From Heterobasidion occidentale (lineage: Eukaryota; Basidiomycota; Agaricomycetes; Russulales; Bondarzewiaceae), in the NCBI GenBank assembly GCA_039111635.1, contig JBCAQO010000001.1, positions 2,232,001 to 2,296,000 of the forward strand: DNA of 64,000 nt, in the 5' to 3' direction. Positions 33,581 to 45,033 of the stretch are shown one piece after another; position 1 is the stretch's first letter, and each line of letters starts with the position of its first letter. A program made the translations under genes and the position numbers. The notes below the pieces were generated by a model, which saw only the letters and a program-made list of their open reading frames with translations, ran no database searches and was not told the origin of the DNA.

Positions 33581-35906
33581 TGTGCGTTCTCCTCGTCATT
33601 TCAGCAGTTCGGCGCATGAATTCATCGAAGACGACTGAATAGGTTTAGCGAAGGCTCCGCGTTCGGGGATCCTTCATATAATCTCTGTTGCGTTGAAGAA
33701 GAGGATACTCCACGAGAGAGGGCCGAAGGTCCTGCTTTCTCACTCACTGATGGACTAGTGGACTGTAACGATACTCAGAATTACGCTTACCTTGTAACAT
33801 TACTCGTGACATCTTGGGCTATCATACCACACGCCAAATACTCTCAATGCTTAGCTCGCCTTATTGTCGACTGAAATAATAGGTTTTTCGTACTCACAGT
33901 AGTGAGTGGACGCCCGTTGACGCGCCATGCGACTGTAAGTAAATAAACCTGCTATCGGGCACGCGGTGGAGGTGCTGCAACAACGTTTTCGTCAACTTAT
34001 GACGCCAACCTTCCTCACGATATTATACCAACTCGGCATGGGTGTGCACCAGACGGGAAACATGATGCCGCCATTCTAGACCGCTTGGCAGCAAACATGT
34101 CATTTTATTCGAGGGACGTAGCCTCAGCATACTGAAGTATGAGCGCAACTAGACAACTTAGACACGGTATTGCACAGCCGGTGCCAGCGATCTCAATGAG
34201 AGTGCCTGACTCTTGACTAGACAGGACTAAGCCAATTTACACACGATGGGCCACGGAAGACTTCGCGCCTTCATTGAGTGCTACTTTGGAAATGATGCAT
34301 ACCCACATCCGCGAGGCCGAGGAAGTTCACCGTTGCGTAATTACGCCGCTCAGTCAGCGCCGACTCCCTAACTCTGGAAAGTGTCCCCACACAGAGAAGC
34401 GGACCGGAGCCGAGCGATTCATGGAAGGGATATGGAGGCAATAGCTGGGAACATGAGACCCGGAGGGTAATTAGTGCTAACACCCGGGCACGGTTGGACA
34501 AAGACACAGCACATGCCTATGAGTGATGAACGAATGCATATCGCCAATCGTCGATCGTCTGGCGATACTCATATTACCATCGTCTATTCTGGTAGTTTTT
34601 GGCGAAATACCCACAAGTGTTCAAAGGTTGAAACGTTGAAGGATGATCACTGACCGAATTGAAGCTCTTGGGGACTGGAACGGAACAGTCGGCGCTGATC
34701 AATGGTGATAATCAACACTCCCTGCGAAGGATTCGAATCTGAGTGCATGCGGCTGCAGGCGATCGCACAACAGAAGACGAGAAAGTGTTCTAGCACAAGG
34801 CATCTGATAAAGCCACAAGTGAGGCCCTCGTGACAGGGTCGTGTTTGATCTGTTGGCCAAGAGGGTATGTGGAGAAGCCTAGCAGGACGCCTTTGAATGA
34901 GATGTAATCATTGTAGAGAAAAGGGAATGCTAGACACAGCGACAAGTGTTGAGAAACGCTACTCAATACGGAGAAGATTTCGCTCGAGCAGAATCATACT
35001 ATACAATTTGATTCCTGCACTGCCAGTTCACGGGAAAGTAATCTCGATTTCATGCAAATATATCTGGAAAACTCACTGAGGTCGTCTGACTACAAATGAA
35101 TTTCCTTCCGCTACAAAAGACTCCTGGCGGAAAACAAGCAAATCATTCGCCATCCAACTCGAAGTCCCAAGGTGATCTCTATCCTGGTCCCCATTTCGCT
35201 GAACCGAATTCTTCGGAGTCTATATATAAGTGGCATATACCTTGACATATGACGCACGCCTGAAAAGTGACCTTCACTTCCATCATCGTCGACCTTGCGT
35301 TGGAAGGGGACGGATGATGAGAAGTACGGAAGAAGAGAGAGGGAAACAATACCCCCAGTCGTGTCATTCGAGAACATGAAATGTTCACAGTGAGCGTGAG
35401 AAAAAAATACATTTCCTCGCATTCCTTCGCCGTCCAAGTATGCTCAGAGCTCAGCGCGACTCGAATACGGTTTAAAGGTTTCAAAGGCCTGCGCAATGCA
35501 CATATCGGAACTCAATTGAACATGCCATCGATTTGCAGTTGACTCTCTCGGGACGGAGACTATCAAGCGATTCAAAGACATCATAATTAAAGTTTAGGCA
35601 TTAGCTGGACTGTCCCTATGTGAGTTCAATGATCTGCGGAGCGACGAAATGGGGTACGTCATGCTGAGTGTCATAGTGGATTTCAAGCAATAAAATGTGC
35701 GGGATGACATCTGGAACTGCACTTTCCCCCAGCTAACGACACAATGCAAGCTGCGGCGAACAAGTTACAACAGGTACATAGATCACGACATTCTACCAGC
35801 GCTCGAGATTGTCACTCACGATATGAATGCTCGACACGTATAGCACCTTGGGACTTATCCCACTGAGGCCAATCCAGAGCTCAAGCCGCGCAAAGATGGT
35901 TCAACG
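33581..35906. other. Largest gene-free stretch of the window
   Basis: About 2.3 kb with only short frames (for example 34271-34507 and 35111-35496, both minus strand) that carry no recognised motif. No tRNA, repeat array or transposon ends were found. The 3' end contains the promoter and leader of the dehydrogenase gene. Confidence 0.45.
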
Positions 35907-35910
35907 ATGA
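35896..35910 (+). promoter_or_regulatory. Four-codon upstream ORF overlapping the dehydrogenase start
   Basis: ATG at 35896 begins the peptide MVQR, whose TGA stop (35908-35910) overlaps the main start ATG at 35907-35909 as ATGA. It is seen directly in the sequence. Whether the transcript includes it, and whether it lowers translation, is inference. Confidence 0.5.
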
Positions 35911-37409
35911 AGGCGCTTGCATGGTTCGGCGTCAATGACGTCCGCGTCATCGACGCCGATGTCCCAGATATTGTCGACCCCGGTGACGTTGTCTTGAAAG
36001 TCACCGGCTCCACAATCTGCGGTTCAGATCTACATCTTTTCCACGGCGAGATTATGGCGTTGCAGAAAGGTGATATACTCGGCCATGAGGTTTGTTTGAC
36101 CCTATACATTCTAGAGTAACTGATCGATAGAATATCCACAGTTTATGGGTGTCATCGACCGCGTCGGGCCCAATGTGAAGAGTTTCAAGGTTGGCCAGCG
36201 TGTGGTTTCATCCTTCCAAATTGGCTGCGGTCAATGCAAATTTTGCAAAGAGAAGTTGTCATCTTTTTGTGATAGAACCAACAATTCATCGTACGTATAT
36301 TTTTCTAATTTCTTTTGATCATATCTTGAGTCTCAATTGAACCAGCCTGCAAAACTTCATGTACGGCACCCGCGATGCGGGATTTTTTGGTTATTCTCAC
36401 TTTACAGGCGGGTTCGCAGGCGGGCAAGCGGAATACGTCCGCGTCCCGTTTGCAGATTATAATCTCTTGTCGATCCCGGATGGGCTTGCAGATGAGCAGG
36501 TAATCTACCTATCCGACGTTCTTCCGACCAGTTATCACACGGTGGTTGACACTGGAGTTAAGATTGGTGATGTCGTCGGTATCTGGGTAACTAGGAACGC
36601 GCTCAGTGCATTTGCATGTTCCTGAACCTATATGTTCACAGGGACTTGGTCCAATTGGACAATGTGCCGCCAAATGGGCAAAGCTCAAGGGCGCAGCACG
36701 CGTTATTGGTATCGACAAATATCCTGATCGCCTGGAATTCGCTCGCACCCAGTCTGGCATCGAGACCATCAATTTTACAGAATTTAAAGACGTTGCCAAA
36801 CGTATTCATGAGCTAGTCCCAGGAGGGTTGGATGTTGCCCTTGACTGCGGTAAGTCTCCTCATGATCAATATGCGTGTCCAAAGTTGGAGTCCTAATAAT
36901 GTGCAGGCTCATTCCATGAGCCGAAGACGCTCCTCCACAAGGCGCAAAAACTTCTCATGCTTGAAACAGATGTTCCAGAGACGGCCAACGAGATGATCCT
37001 CTCTGTCCGAAAGGGAGGAAGCTGTGGTATCATCTCTGCCTATGCAGGCTTCGCCAATGGTTTCAACATCGGAGCGATCATGGAGAAGGGGATCAGATTC
37101 ATCGGAAATGGACAAGCACCGACGAAGAAGTATTGGGATGAAATCCTGAACGATTATATCGTCCCTGGAAAGTTTGATCCGACTTTGTGCGCCCCAATTC
37201 TTGCACAGCCTGGACTTGACCTGACATCTTGATGATTCTATATCAGTATGATCTCACATCGCATTCCGTTGGAAGATATGTCGAAATTGTACAGCGCTTT
37301 TGATCAACGCCGGGGTGGGGTGATGAAAGTATTTGTGGAGACCAAGTTCTCATCATCTCCTAGCCCTGGATGCCCGACGACGACACGGGTTGATGATTGG
37401 GAGAAATGA
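35907..37409 (+). CDS. Zinc-dependent alcohol dehydrogenase, formaldehyde-dehydrogenase-like MDR family
   Basis: NAD-dependent medium-chain oxidoreductase of the glutathione-independent formaldehyde dehydrogenase type. The start at 35907 is MKALAWFGVNDVRV. Catalytic zinc residues are in GSTICGSDLHLFHGE and GHE. Structural zinc cysteines are in IGCGQCKFCKEKLSSFC. Next are FGYSHFTGGFAGGQAEYVRVP, the Rossmann motif GLGPIGQCAAKWAKLKG, ARVIGIDKYPDRLEFA, and LDVALDCGSFHEPKT. A final intron (donor near 37187, acceptor TATCAG) joins KFDPTF to MISHRIPLEDMSKLYSAFD and KVFVETKF, with the stop at 37407-37409. Ending the gene at 37232 would lose this conserved C-terminus. Substrate is not fixed by sequence. 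Confidence 0.88.
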
Positions 37410-37645
37410 TCAGATTCCTTGGAAGCGGGCAGCAGGTCACCCTCTGGTGGCGCATGTATTTGCAGTGTTGATGTCCAGAAGCACCTGGTACATGTATTTG
37501 CAGTGTCGTTGTCCTGAAGCGCTTGAATTCATTCATAGTGACATTCGAACTTCCGCAAGCGTCATTCGCACGTGTGACCTGTTGACGGCCTAAATTTACA
37601 CTGAAACCTATCACAAGCCCTTGCGACGAAGGAGCGACACATACA

Positions 37646-37654
37646 TATATAAAT
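37646..37654 (+). promoter_or_regulatory. TATA box of the AIM6-like gene
   Basis: TATATAAAT lies 38 bp before the ATG at 37692, implying a very short 5' leader. Confidence 0.55.
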
Positions 37655-37691
37655 ACTTCGGCAGAAGGGTCGGGCAGTCCGCGTGCTCATC

Positions 37692-38871
37692 ATGTTCTCC
37701 TTACTCCCTCTACTAGTTGCCCCCTGCGCGCTGCAGTCTGTCTATGCGTCTCCGGGGGTATTGCAGTGGATTGCAAACATCAACGCGACCACTCCTGGTC
37801 ATTTCCAGTACCCGACTCAGTTCACACAGGACATCGTACCCAAACCCATACATTCACACAATGACTGTAAGTGTATTGCTTGTGCAGAAGGATCGTAAAT
37901 CAACACACTGATAATCGTCACCTCGTCTATCCCTCTGTCCCATAGACTGGCGTGATGCGCCCTTGTTCAGGGCTTTGAGTTTGGGGGTTGCCAGCGTTGA
38001 AGCAGACGTTTGGCTAATCAACCAGACGTTATTTGTGATTACCCTTCTCGTGTTATACGAATATGAGTACTCACGAGACACTCTGTGTCTCACAGGTCGG
38101 CCATGAAAAGGCGGCTCTCACAGAGAATCGCACTTTCGCCTCGCTGTATGTTGACCCGCTCACGCAAATTCTGGCCGCCATGAATCCACAAGACTCGTTC
38201 ACCGTCAATCAGTCATCACCGAAGTATGCCTGCTCTGCACATGAAGTGTGTCCGGACCTGACACAGCTTGTATCGTCAGTGGCGTGTTTGACACAGCCAG
38301 TGATATACCCCTGCAGCTTCTCGTAGACATCAAGACTGACGGAGTGGAGTACTTCTGTTCTTGCCATTGTACAGAACATCATCGCTCATGACCTGACCGC
38401 AGGACGCTTCCCGCCGTGCTCCAAGCTCTAGAGCCCTTGCGAAGTGCTGGCTACTTAACGACGTTCGCGAACGGGACCCTGACACAGTCGGTCATCACTG
38501 TTGTAGGAACAGGCAACAGCCCCCTTGCGCAGGTCAAAGCCCTTGAGCCCAGGGACTACTTCTTTGACGCTCCGTTGGATCAGCTGAACGATTCATCCCT
38601 GAACACTACATGGGATGCCACACTGTCCCCTCTTGCCAGCACCGACTATGAGGTCGTTGTTGGGTGGAGTGGTATTGGCGACATCAGTGATGCGCAACGC
38701 AACAACCTCACGACACTCGTAAATGATGCACATTCCAGAGGCATCAAGGCAAGGTTATGGGACACGCCGGGTTGGCCCATCAGCGCCCGGGACAACGTGT
38801 GGAGAGCGTTGATGGACAATGGGATAGATTGGCTAAATGCGGACGACCTAGAAGCTGCGAGCCAGTTCTAA
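37692..38871 (+). CDS. Secreted PLC-like phosphodiesterase, AIM6-like
   Basis: Member of the TIM-barrel phosphodiesterase superfamily related to yeast Aim6, presumably acting outside the cell or in the secretory route. The signal peptide is MFSLLPLLVAPCALQSVYA. The active-site strand [30 protein letters not shown] carries the catalytic-type His and the E.D pair, and is joined over an intron after HSHND. Next come VGHEKAALTENRTFASLYVDPL, LLVDIKTDG, an intron, and TLPAVLQALEPLRSAGYLTTF. The rest is one exon with GIKARLWDTPGWP and NGIDWLNADDLEAAS. An upstream in-frame GTG is not used as start. Its stop lies only 51 bp from the end of the opposing bL17m gene. Confidence 0.82.
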
Positions 38872-38922
38872 AGAACCAATTAGACATTCGTAATATACAG
38901 AACCTTGGCCTGCAAGTAGCAG

Positions 38923-39957
38923 CTAAAATTGTGACCAGTCCACCGATCGTTGAAATCCGAGCTTGCGTCTCTCAAACCATCGTAACTTTCGTCCAGGTGT
39001 CCAGCCAAGGTGACCTTGCGCCAACCCGAGCGCACTCCCTGTATTTCCGGGAGTCGTCTCTCCGGCTTTGAGCTTGAGATCCTTGATGTCTCGAAAATAG
39101 AGCTGGTCGGAGTCAGCGTCTTCCTTCTCTACCTTTTCACGCAGGGCTTGCACGGCGACCGGTTTCGCCAGTAGCGTATCCTAAGGAAGGTGACGGAGTC
39201 AGGTTCATCGCATGGCACCAAAAGTCAAGACGCGTACGATATGCTCTTCTGCTTTCTTCCCCAGCGTCTGAAGGGCTCCTTCGGGCCTGAATCTGAGCAC
39301 TTTTTGCAAGTTCCACCGAGTTGTCGGCCGCAGGTCACCTGAATCCTTCATGCCCAACCCCTGCTCCTGCTTGATGACATTCTCCACGTCATGTACGCCA
39401 TTATTGATGAGGGTACGAGGTGGTGTTGTCTTAAGCTTGCTCGCGAGCAACTCCCAACCGACCGCACGCGCCGTCACCTCAAACTTCAGATCTCTCGGAT
39501 TATCCACCAGCTCAAGGATAGCGTGCGGTGCGTTGTCACCTTGGCGGTGACCGAATTTGTGAATGCGCGTGTATCCGCCTGGGCGATCTGCGTAGCGTTT
39601 TGCTAGTGTGGTGAACACTTTGGGAGTGAGTTGAGGTTGCAGGAGGAATCCGGATGCGCGTCGGTATGCCTGGAGGTCACCCTTCTTGGCCATGGTTATG
39701 ATCTATGGACACTTCGGGTCATTGGTCACGCAAAGAGAATCAGCGTTGTCTACCTTTTCTGCTAGACGTGCGGTGTCCCTGGCCTTTGGAAGAGTAGTCT
39801 TGATTTGTTCATGCTCGACGAGGGATGTCACCAGATTGCTGTTGTCCGCTTCCTCAGAATTCACCAGTCACATCAGTGAGCGGATTACACACCGAAGCAT
39901 AAGCATCCTGTGCGAGGACGTTCTCGAGAATTTGCGAAAGGCGATGCCATGCTTCAT
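38923..39957 (-). CDS. MRPL8: Mitochondrial large-subunit ribosomal protein bL17m
   Basis: Component of the mitoribosome large subunit near the peptide exit. The start at 39957 reads [22 protein letters not shown]. An intron restores [28 protein letters not shown], then [19 protein letters not shown]. The MKHG...S.HR..MLRNL...L..HE.I.TT..KA opening is the bL17 signature. The core continues with [34 protein letters not shown] fungal C-terminal extension follows: [10 protein letters not shown], an intron, then [13 protein letters not shown] up to [10 protein letters not shown] with the stop at 38923. Confidence 0.92.
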
Positions 39958-40932
39958 AGTTGGCAGCCGTTGGAGATGGTGGTGGACGGGCTGGTGAGCT
40001 GAGCGTTTGAACAGGGTGCGTCAAGACTATGTCAAGTTGCTGACAAAATGTGCCAAATCGAGAAACGGTATCGTGACTGCAAGTTACGGACCTGTAACTA
40101 GCAGTGGGCAAGTAATATCGCAAGAAAAGTGCAATTGCTCTCATATGTGGGTCTAGCAGCCATTGAAGCGAATCTGAATATGACAACCATCTACGGAATG
40201 CTACAACAAAGATCCAAGACGTTCAAAGGTCTACCTATTTCCATTGTTTATGCGTATAACTTCTTGTTCGTGAAACAGTGAATGATTGAAGGAGCTCATC
40301 CGTGTGAATGAAGACACAATGGCTTAAGAACCCTGCATAGCGTGCCGACCTTATTTGAGACTTGCAGAACGTCACCTTGTATGCTGTCGCCTTAACTTAG
40401 CGAGTTCGAGCTCACCTGCTCATGCTCGAGATACCGTGATCACAGAGAGACCTAGGAATATTGTACGCACTCTTTGTCGCTTCTGCGCAAATAAAACAAT
40501 GCGACGGGCTCACCGGATTTGGAAGAAAGTTTGATAATTCTCCGTATCCAAGAAAAAGAAGCCATAGGCTGACTGAACAAAATCAGCAGAAAGACATCAC
40601 TTGTGGGAGCGGGAGAATGTAGCTCATTGACAAAACATTTGCTATCCTGCAATGCTCATGGCTTGCTAGTAGATCGATGCCTTGACGAGTCTAACCTGTC
40701 AACCTTCAGCACTTGAGAAGCGATGATGGTATAAATGCTTCAGACGGATGCAAGTGGAACTTGGAAGAGCCGTGACATTCCAATCATCGCATCGTACGCC
40801 GGATATATGCGTGCCTTCTTGCACAAAGGATCAGATCGAAGGTCAAATATGATGTGTCGATGCACATGGTGAAAAGCAAGGAAAGGGTAGCATTCGGAGG
40901 AAAATTACAGATCGGTAGTTTGCTAAGTAACC
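39958..40932. other. Intergenic, no gene seen
   Basis: 0.98 kb between the bL17m start and the acyl carrier protein 3' end, both on the minus strand. Short frames only; it presumably holds the bL17m promoter. Confidence 0.5.
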
Positions 40933-41522
40933 CTAGTGCGCTGAGCAAACGATCAGTGATATGCATAGGGTAAATTGAGAAAGAAGCTCACCTTCTGGCG
41001 TCTTGGCGATGTATTCAACGGCTACAAAGGACATGAAAGCTCAGTCGCGTCACTAGAGTCATTGAGAAAGAACAACTGACCCTGCTGCACCGTCTTGATT
41101 TCATCGGCCTCAGCATCCGGGATTTCGATAGAAAACTCCTGTTTCATACTTGCATTATAGATGTAGCCCATCGTGTGCAGACATGTATACATACCTCCTC
41201 TACGGCCATAACAACTTCTACCGTGTCCAAACTGTCCAATCCAAGGTCACTCGTAAATGTCGACGTCAGTGTGAGCTGGATTCCACACTCATTGAGCGCG
41301 ATAGTTGAGGAACAATCAGGTAGAACAGACCTTTGCGGGGTCAACTTTTTCAAAACTCTTTAACAGGTCTAAAATCCGTGCCTCAATCTCGCTTTTGGGC
41401 AAGCCGGCAGCAGCAGAGAAAGCCGCACGTGGGGAGTAGCGGAGAAACTGTATGCGAGGTGCAGACGCAGCTATCAAAGTGGGGCGCACTGCGCTACGGA
41501 AAGCAAAACGGGTGAACGACAT
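40933..41522 (-). CDS. ACP1: Mitochondrial acyl carrier protein (NDUFAB1-like)
   Basis: Carries acyl chains in mitochondrial fatty acid synthesis, feeds lipoate production, and is also found with complex I and LYR proteins. The start at 41522 opens a presequence (MSFTRFAFRSAVRPTLIAAS). The mature part has GLPKSEIEARILDLLKSFEKVDPAKV and FTSDLGLDSLDTVEVVMAVEEEF, with the phosphopantetheine serine in DSL. IEIPDAEADEIKTVQQAVEYIAKTPE follows. An intron ending TTTGCTCAG adds the last residues AH before the stop at 40933-40935, as in many fungal ACPs. Reading through the intron would add an unrelated tail. Confidence 0.92.
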
Positions 41523-41849
41523 TGTTTTTGGAGGAGCAAGCTGGACTGTGACGTGCCAACGCGCTCTACGAAATGGTCATCCCCATTTCAAAGTCCGACT
41601 AGCCGTGTGTGTCAGCATCGGCACCCGATAGGTTCAACACCAGATTGTTGCATTCACTCTGACCAGTCTCAACCCGCCATTCGGGGACAATGCATACAGA
41701 ACACTTAACAAATACTAGTAGTGTCACAGATGTAGGTCCATATGATGTCTTCAGCATCGTATCATATTCGGGAACACCATGGTAGAAACGACACAAAAAA
41801 GCTGCTATGCATACTCAGAACATGTGATAGAGGGAGGATGAACTACTGT

Positions 41850-42627
41850 CTAGTAGCCAAGGGCAGTGAGCTGCGCGAACGATGACGCGGTGTCAGAGAT
41901 GGCCTTCTGGCGAAGCTTGACAGCAGCAAGCTGTGATGCAGGAAGGTCACAACGGGGATCGAAATCATATCTAGTTTAGGTATATACCTTGCGCTCGTGG
42001 AAGGCCTGCGCCTTGATTTTCCTCTTCTCCTCCAAATGATCCACGACGTCCTTGTAGCCCCAACCGACTTCATGAGACAGACGCTATCGAGGAGGCGAAA
42101 GATCAATGGCGATGCAGCAAGCGAAGAGACTGTGACTCACCTTCACTGTGCAGTATTTACGACCAGGCTTCAACCGCAGGACCCGCAATGCCTCCGGCAC
42201 GACCATCCGCTTCTTCCTGTCATATGGAGGAGGGACACCCTCAAAAAGCTTCAGGCGTTCAAGAGCCGCCGCGCCACGAGCGGTCTTGTGTGGTACCATG
42301 CCGCGGATGGCCCGGAAGAGAATCTTGGACGGCGCGCGGTGATGGAAAGGACCAGATTTTTTGGGGTTAACAATGTGGCGCTTATGCAGGAAATTATGGT
42401 AGCGCAGCTAGGTGAGGCATGGAGCAGTAAGTGTCGAGTGAACGGCGCCAAGACTCGAGCGAAAGCACCTTGTTGCGGAAGAAGCTGCCAGAGATGTTGA
42501 TCTCCTCGCACCGGACAACTGTGATTTTCTGGCCGGACAAGATTTGCTTGGAGATAATGGAGGCCAGCCTTCCAAGGAGATGACCCTTGCCATCAATGAC
42601 GATGGGGCTAGAGGAGAGTGTGGCCAT
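41850..42627 (-). CDS. RPL16: Cytosolic 60S ribosomal protein uL13 (L16/L13a)
   Basis: Ribosomal protein of the large subunit. The start at 42627 reads [28 protein letters not shown]. Then come [25 protein letters not shown], an intron, [52 protein letters not shown], and [29 protein letters not shown]. An intron leads to the C-terminus [22 protein letters not shown]. Four exons; I saw no box C/D pattern in the introns. It is a complete, typical uL13. Confidence 0.95.
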
Positions 42628-43527
42628 GGCGAATCTAGCGCGTCAGACGCAGTAAATGAGTTGTTCAAACGGCGGAAATGGCGGAAATGGGTGGATTGTA
42701 CAAACCTGGTGAGAGGGATACGCAAAGGCAGGGCAATGTGTGTTCAGACGAGCTCTACGAATACAACAATGAATCTCTCACCTTGAGGGTCTTGCGGTCG
42801 TTGTAGGTGAGCGTGCGACGATAAGAGTGACAGCCACTGTGACTAGAACTGCACAGTTTCTTCGGAAAATGCCGAAGACAACTGTTTCCCCACATTTTGG
42901 CCTGAATCCTAACAATTCTTTCTCTGGAGGGTGAGATCATTGTTAAAAACCGTACATGTCCATCTCCATAGAACCATCCACACTGATCTACTGCTAGTGA
43001 GATCTACTTAGCGTCTAAGTGTTCTGATCCCGTCCACACCTTTCGCTCCTTATGTTTCCTCCCCAACGATTATTTAGTCTCAAACTGCATCTACCAGCGC
43101 AACATACCCCTCAAGCACACCGCTGTGACCTCTCTCCTCAAGCTTTAAGCTTCAAGGATCAGACATAGGCTTCTCGCAAGCCAGACTTTTTTGAAACCTG
43201 GTTTAGCTGCAGGCATTACGCGATCTGAGTTCGATGGACTGATTTGGCTCGTCGAAGGAATCATTGCTAAACTCTATCGGTGTGCGCACCACAGCGTTCT
43301 ACAACTTTCAAAGATTATCTTTTTGGAAGCGCTAACCAATCCGGTCAACAGGACTTAGTCTTGGGAACCGTCGACGATTGCCTGTCATTCACTTGATATT
43401 TGTTGTCTTGAAATGTACGATGCAGAGAGAACAATGATAACCCATTGACCATCTCGATGGACATGCATACGTGGGCACTGTATCGACTATAGACCATGCG
43501 TCATCTCGGACTTGAGGGTCTCGGTGC
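42628..43527. other. Intergenic, no gene seen
   Basis: 0.9 kb between the uL13 start and the cyclin H 3' end. No conserved frames; the part nearest 42628 is the uL13 promoter and leader. Confidence 0.5.
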
Positions 43528-44725
43528 CTAATCGTCGTCGTCGTCGTCATCTAAAGCCGCAATCGAGTGCGTCTCAACGTCCAATTCGTCACCGAATGGA
43601 TCACCATCCTCCATGGCCTTTCGGACTTCCTCCGCCTTCTTGGCTCGCTTCTCTGACGCCTCCCTCTCATCCTTCTCCTTCTTGGCCAGATACGCCTTAC
43701 TCCCAACGATCTTTTCTGGGTTTTTACACAACTTCAACCTTCGGTCAATTTCACGTACCACCTCAACCGAGGGAACGTCGCCATCCTGGAGGATCATCTG
43801 CTTAATAGAGTCGATTGGCTCGACGCCTTTGGATCGGGCCCACACGGCAGCGAGATCAGGGTGGGCTATAGACAAACAGGCAAGAGCAATTTGAGATGGC
43901 GTATAAATCAACTCGGCATCGGTAATCCGAGATGTTCGAACATGTCGGAGAGCTGTGTCATATGCTTCTTGCAATATGTTCGAGAGGGAGGGTCTGGTAG
44001 GTCCTGGTTTTGAGTGAGTACATGAGTAAGGAGCGGAATAATGTGAGCGGACTTGGACGTCAAGCCAGAGGCCCCATAGAGCCCGGTGCGTATGCCAGAC
44101 AGCAAACTCGAATGCGAGGCTTTGTGCGATCAAGAATTCAAGATCAAGGACATCAGATGGTACTGTCCTAGGAATATTGGATGTATACGCCTCTAGCGAT
44201 ATTGGATGGTTTGTGGTTTTGGTAGCCAGGAATAATGCTGTCAGCCTATTGGTGGATCAAACTATATGTCTTGCGGGAGAGAACAATTTGCGCACATAAC
44301 ATTTTTTGGGTGCCAGTCCATCACTGTGTTCTTCAGATAGAATCGCTTGAGGTAGCTGACGGCGGTTGCTTCTACCTCTTCAGGGAAATGGAAATGGCCA
44401 CATAACTGAGATATCTTGGTGATATACAGTCTGACTAACAGGTGCTCTTCCTCTGCGGTGAGAAACTGGATATCTGATGACGACCCAGGCTAGCACACAG
44501 CTAGGCATCATTGACAAGGCGCATGTTCATGTGGATGCTTACCGAGTTAGTCTCGAATGTGTTGCGAATGGCCGTAACTGCTGCTGCGTTCAGAGATGAT
44601 CGGATACTCCGCAACTGTGTTGGAGAAAACCGCCAGTTATTATACTGGGTACTGCTCGAGTAAAGAGGCTTTTTGAATGACGATTGGTTTGTAGAATCTT
44701 CAACGGTATTATCAGCAGTCATCAT
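43528..44725 (-). CDS. CCL1: Cyclin H (Ccl1), CAK/TFIIH cyclin, with one probable frame break
   Basis: Regulatory partner of the Cdk7/Kin28 kinase in TFIIH. The start at 44725 gives MMTADNTVEDS, then LYSSSTQYNNWRFSPTQLRSIR, the cyclin H opening. The cyclin box follows: LTAEEEHLLVRLYITKISQLCGHFHFPEEVEATAVSYLKRFYLKNTVMDWHPKNVM, with TALFLATKT and PSDVLDLEFLIAQSLAFEFAVWHTHRALWGLWLDVQ. After an intron, LPDPPSR is in one frame while the expected continuation LQEAYDTALRHVRTSRITDAE is in the next, near 43978-43990; one more base would join them. The tail, rich in Lys/Glu, ends in seven Asp residues. Confidence 0.83.
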
Positions 44726-45033
44726 GTGGTAGTCCGCGCAGGGGAAGAAGGTGACGGGGGTCCCGGCCCGGTAAGGACGTCGTGAAGCTCGAAAGTGTCC
44801 GGCCAGTGTCCGACCTCGCCGGTTCAATCAATGCAATCCTGGACCTGGTTGCACGATATCAGTCGGACCCAATCTCTCTGATTCAAAACGGTGTGTACCA
44901 CCTCGTTTCAATTCTTTCTTTCTTGCCTGGAATGATACTCACGGGTATCATCTATCTATTGATATCGTGCGGCTGGTCGACTTCAAATCTTACTGCACCG
45001 AAGGTGCTGGCTCACCAAGGTCATCGTGGTGGC
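44726..45033. promoter_or_regulatory. Divergent region between cyclin H and the surface protein
   Basis: 308 bp between divergent starts. An open plus-strand frame runs through it into the surface protein, but lacks an early ATG; the ATG at 45034 followed by a signal peptide is the better start. Confidence 0.45.

Noticed and set aside
34729..34740. B-box-like GGATTCGAATCT
   Set aside because: Palindromic core without flanking T-stem or A box on either strand.
37200..37232. In-frame stop at 37230-37232 as the end of the dehydrogenase
   Set aside because: A final intron restores the conserved C-terminus (MISHRIPLEDM...KVFVETKF), moving the stop to 37407-37409.
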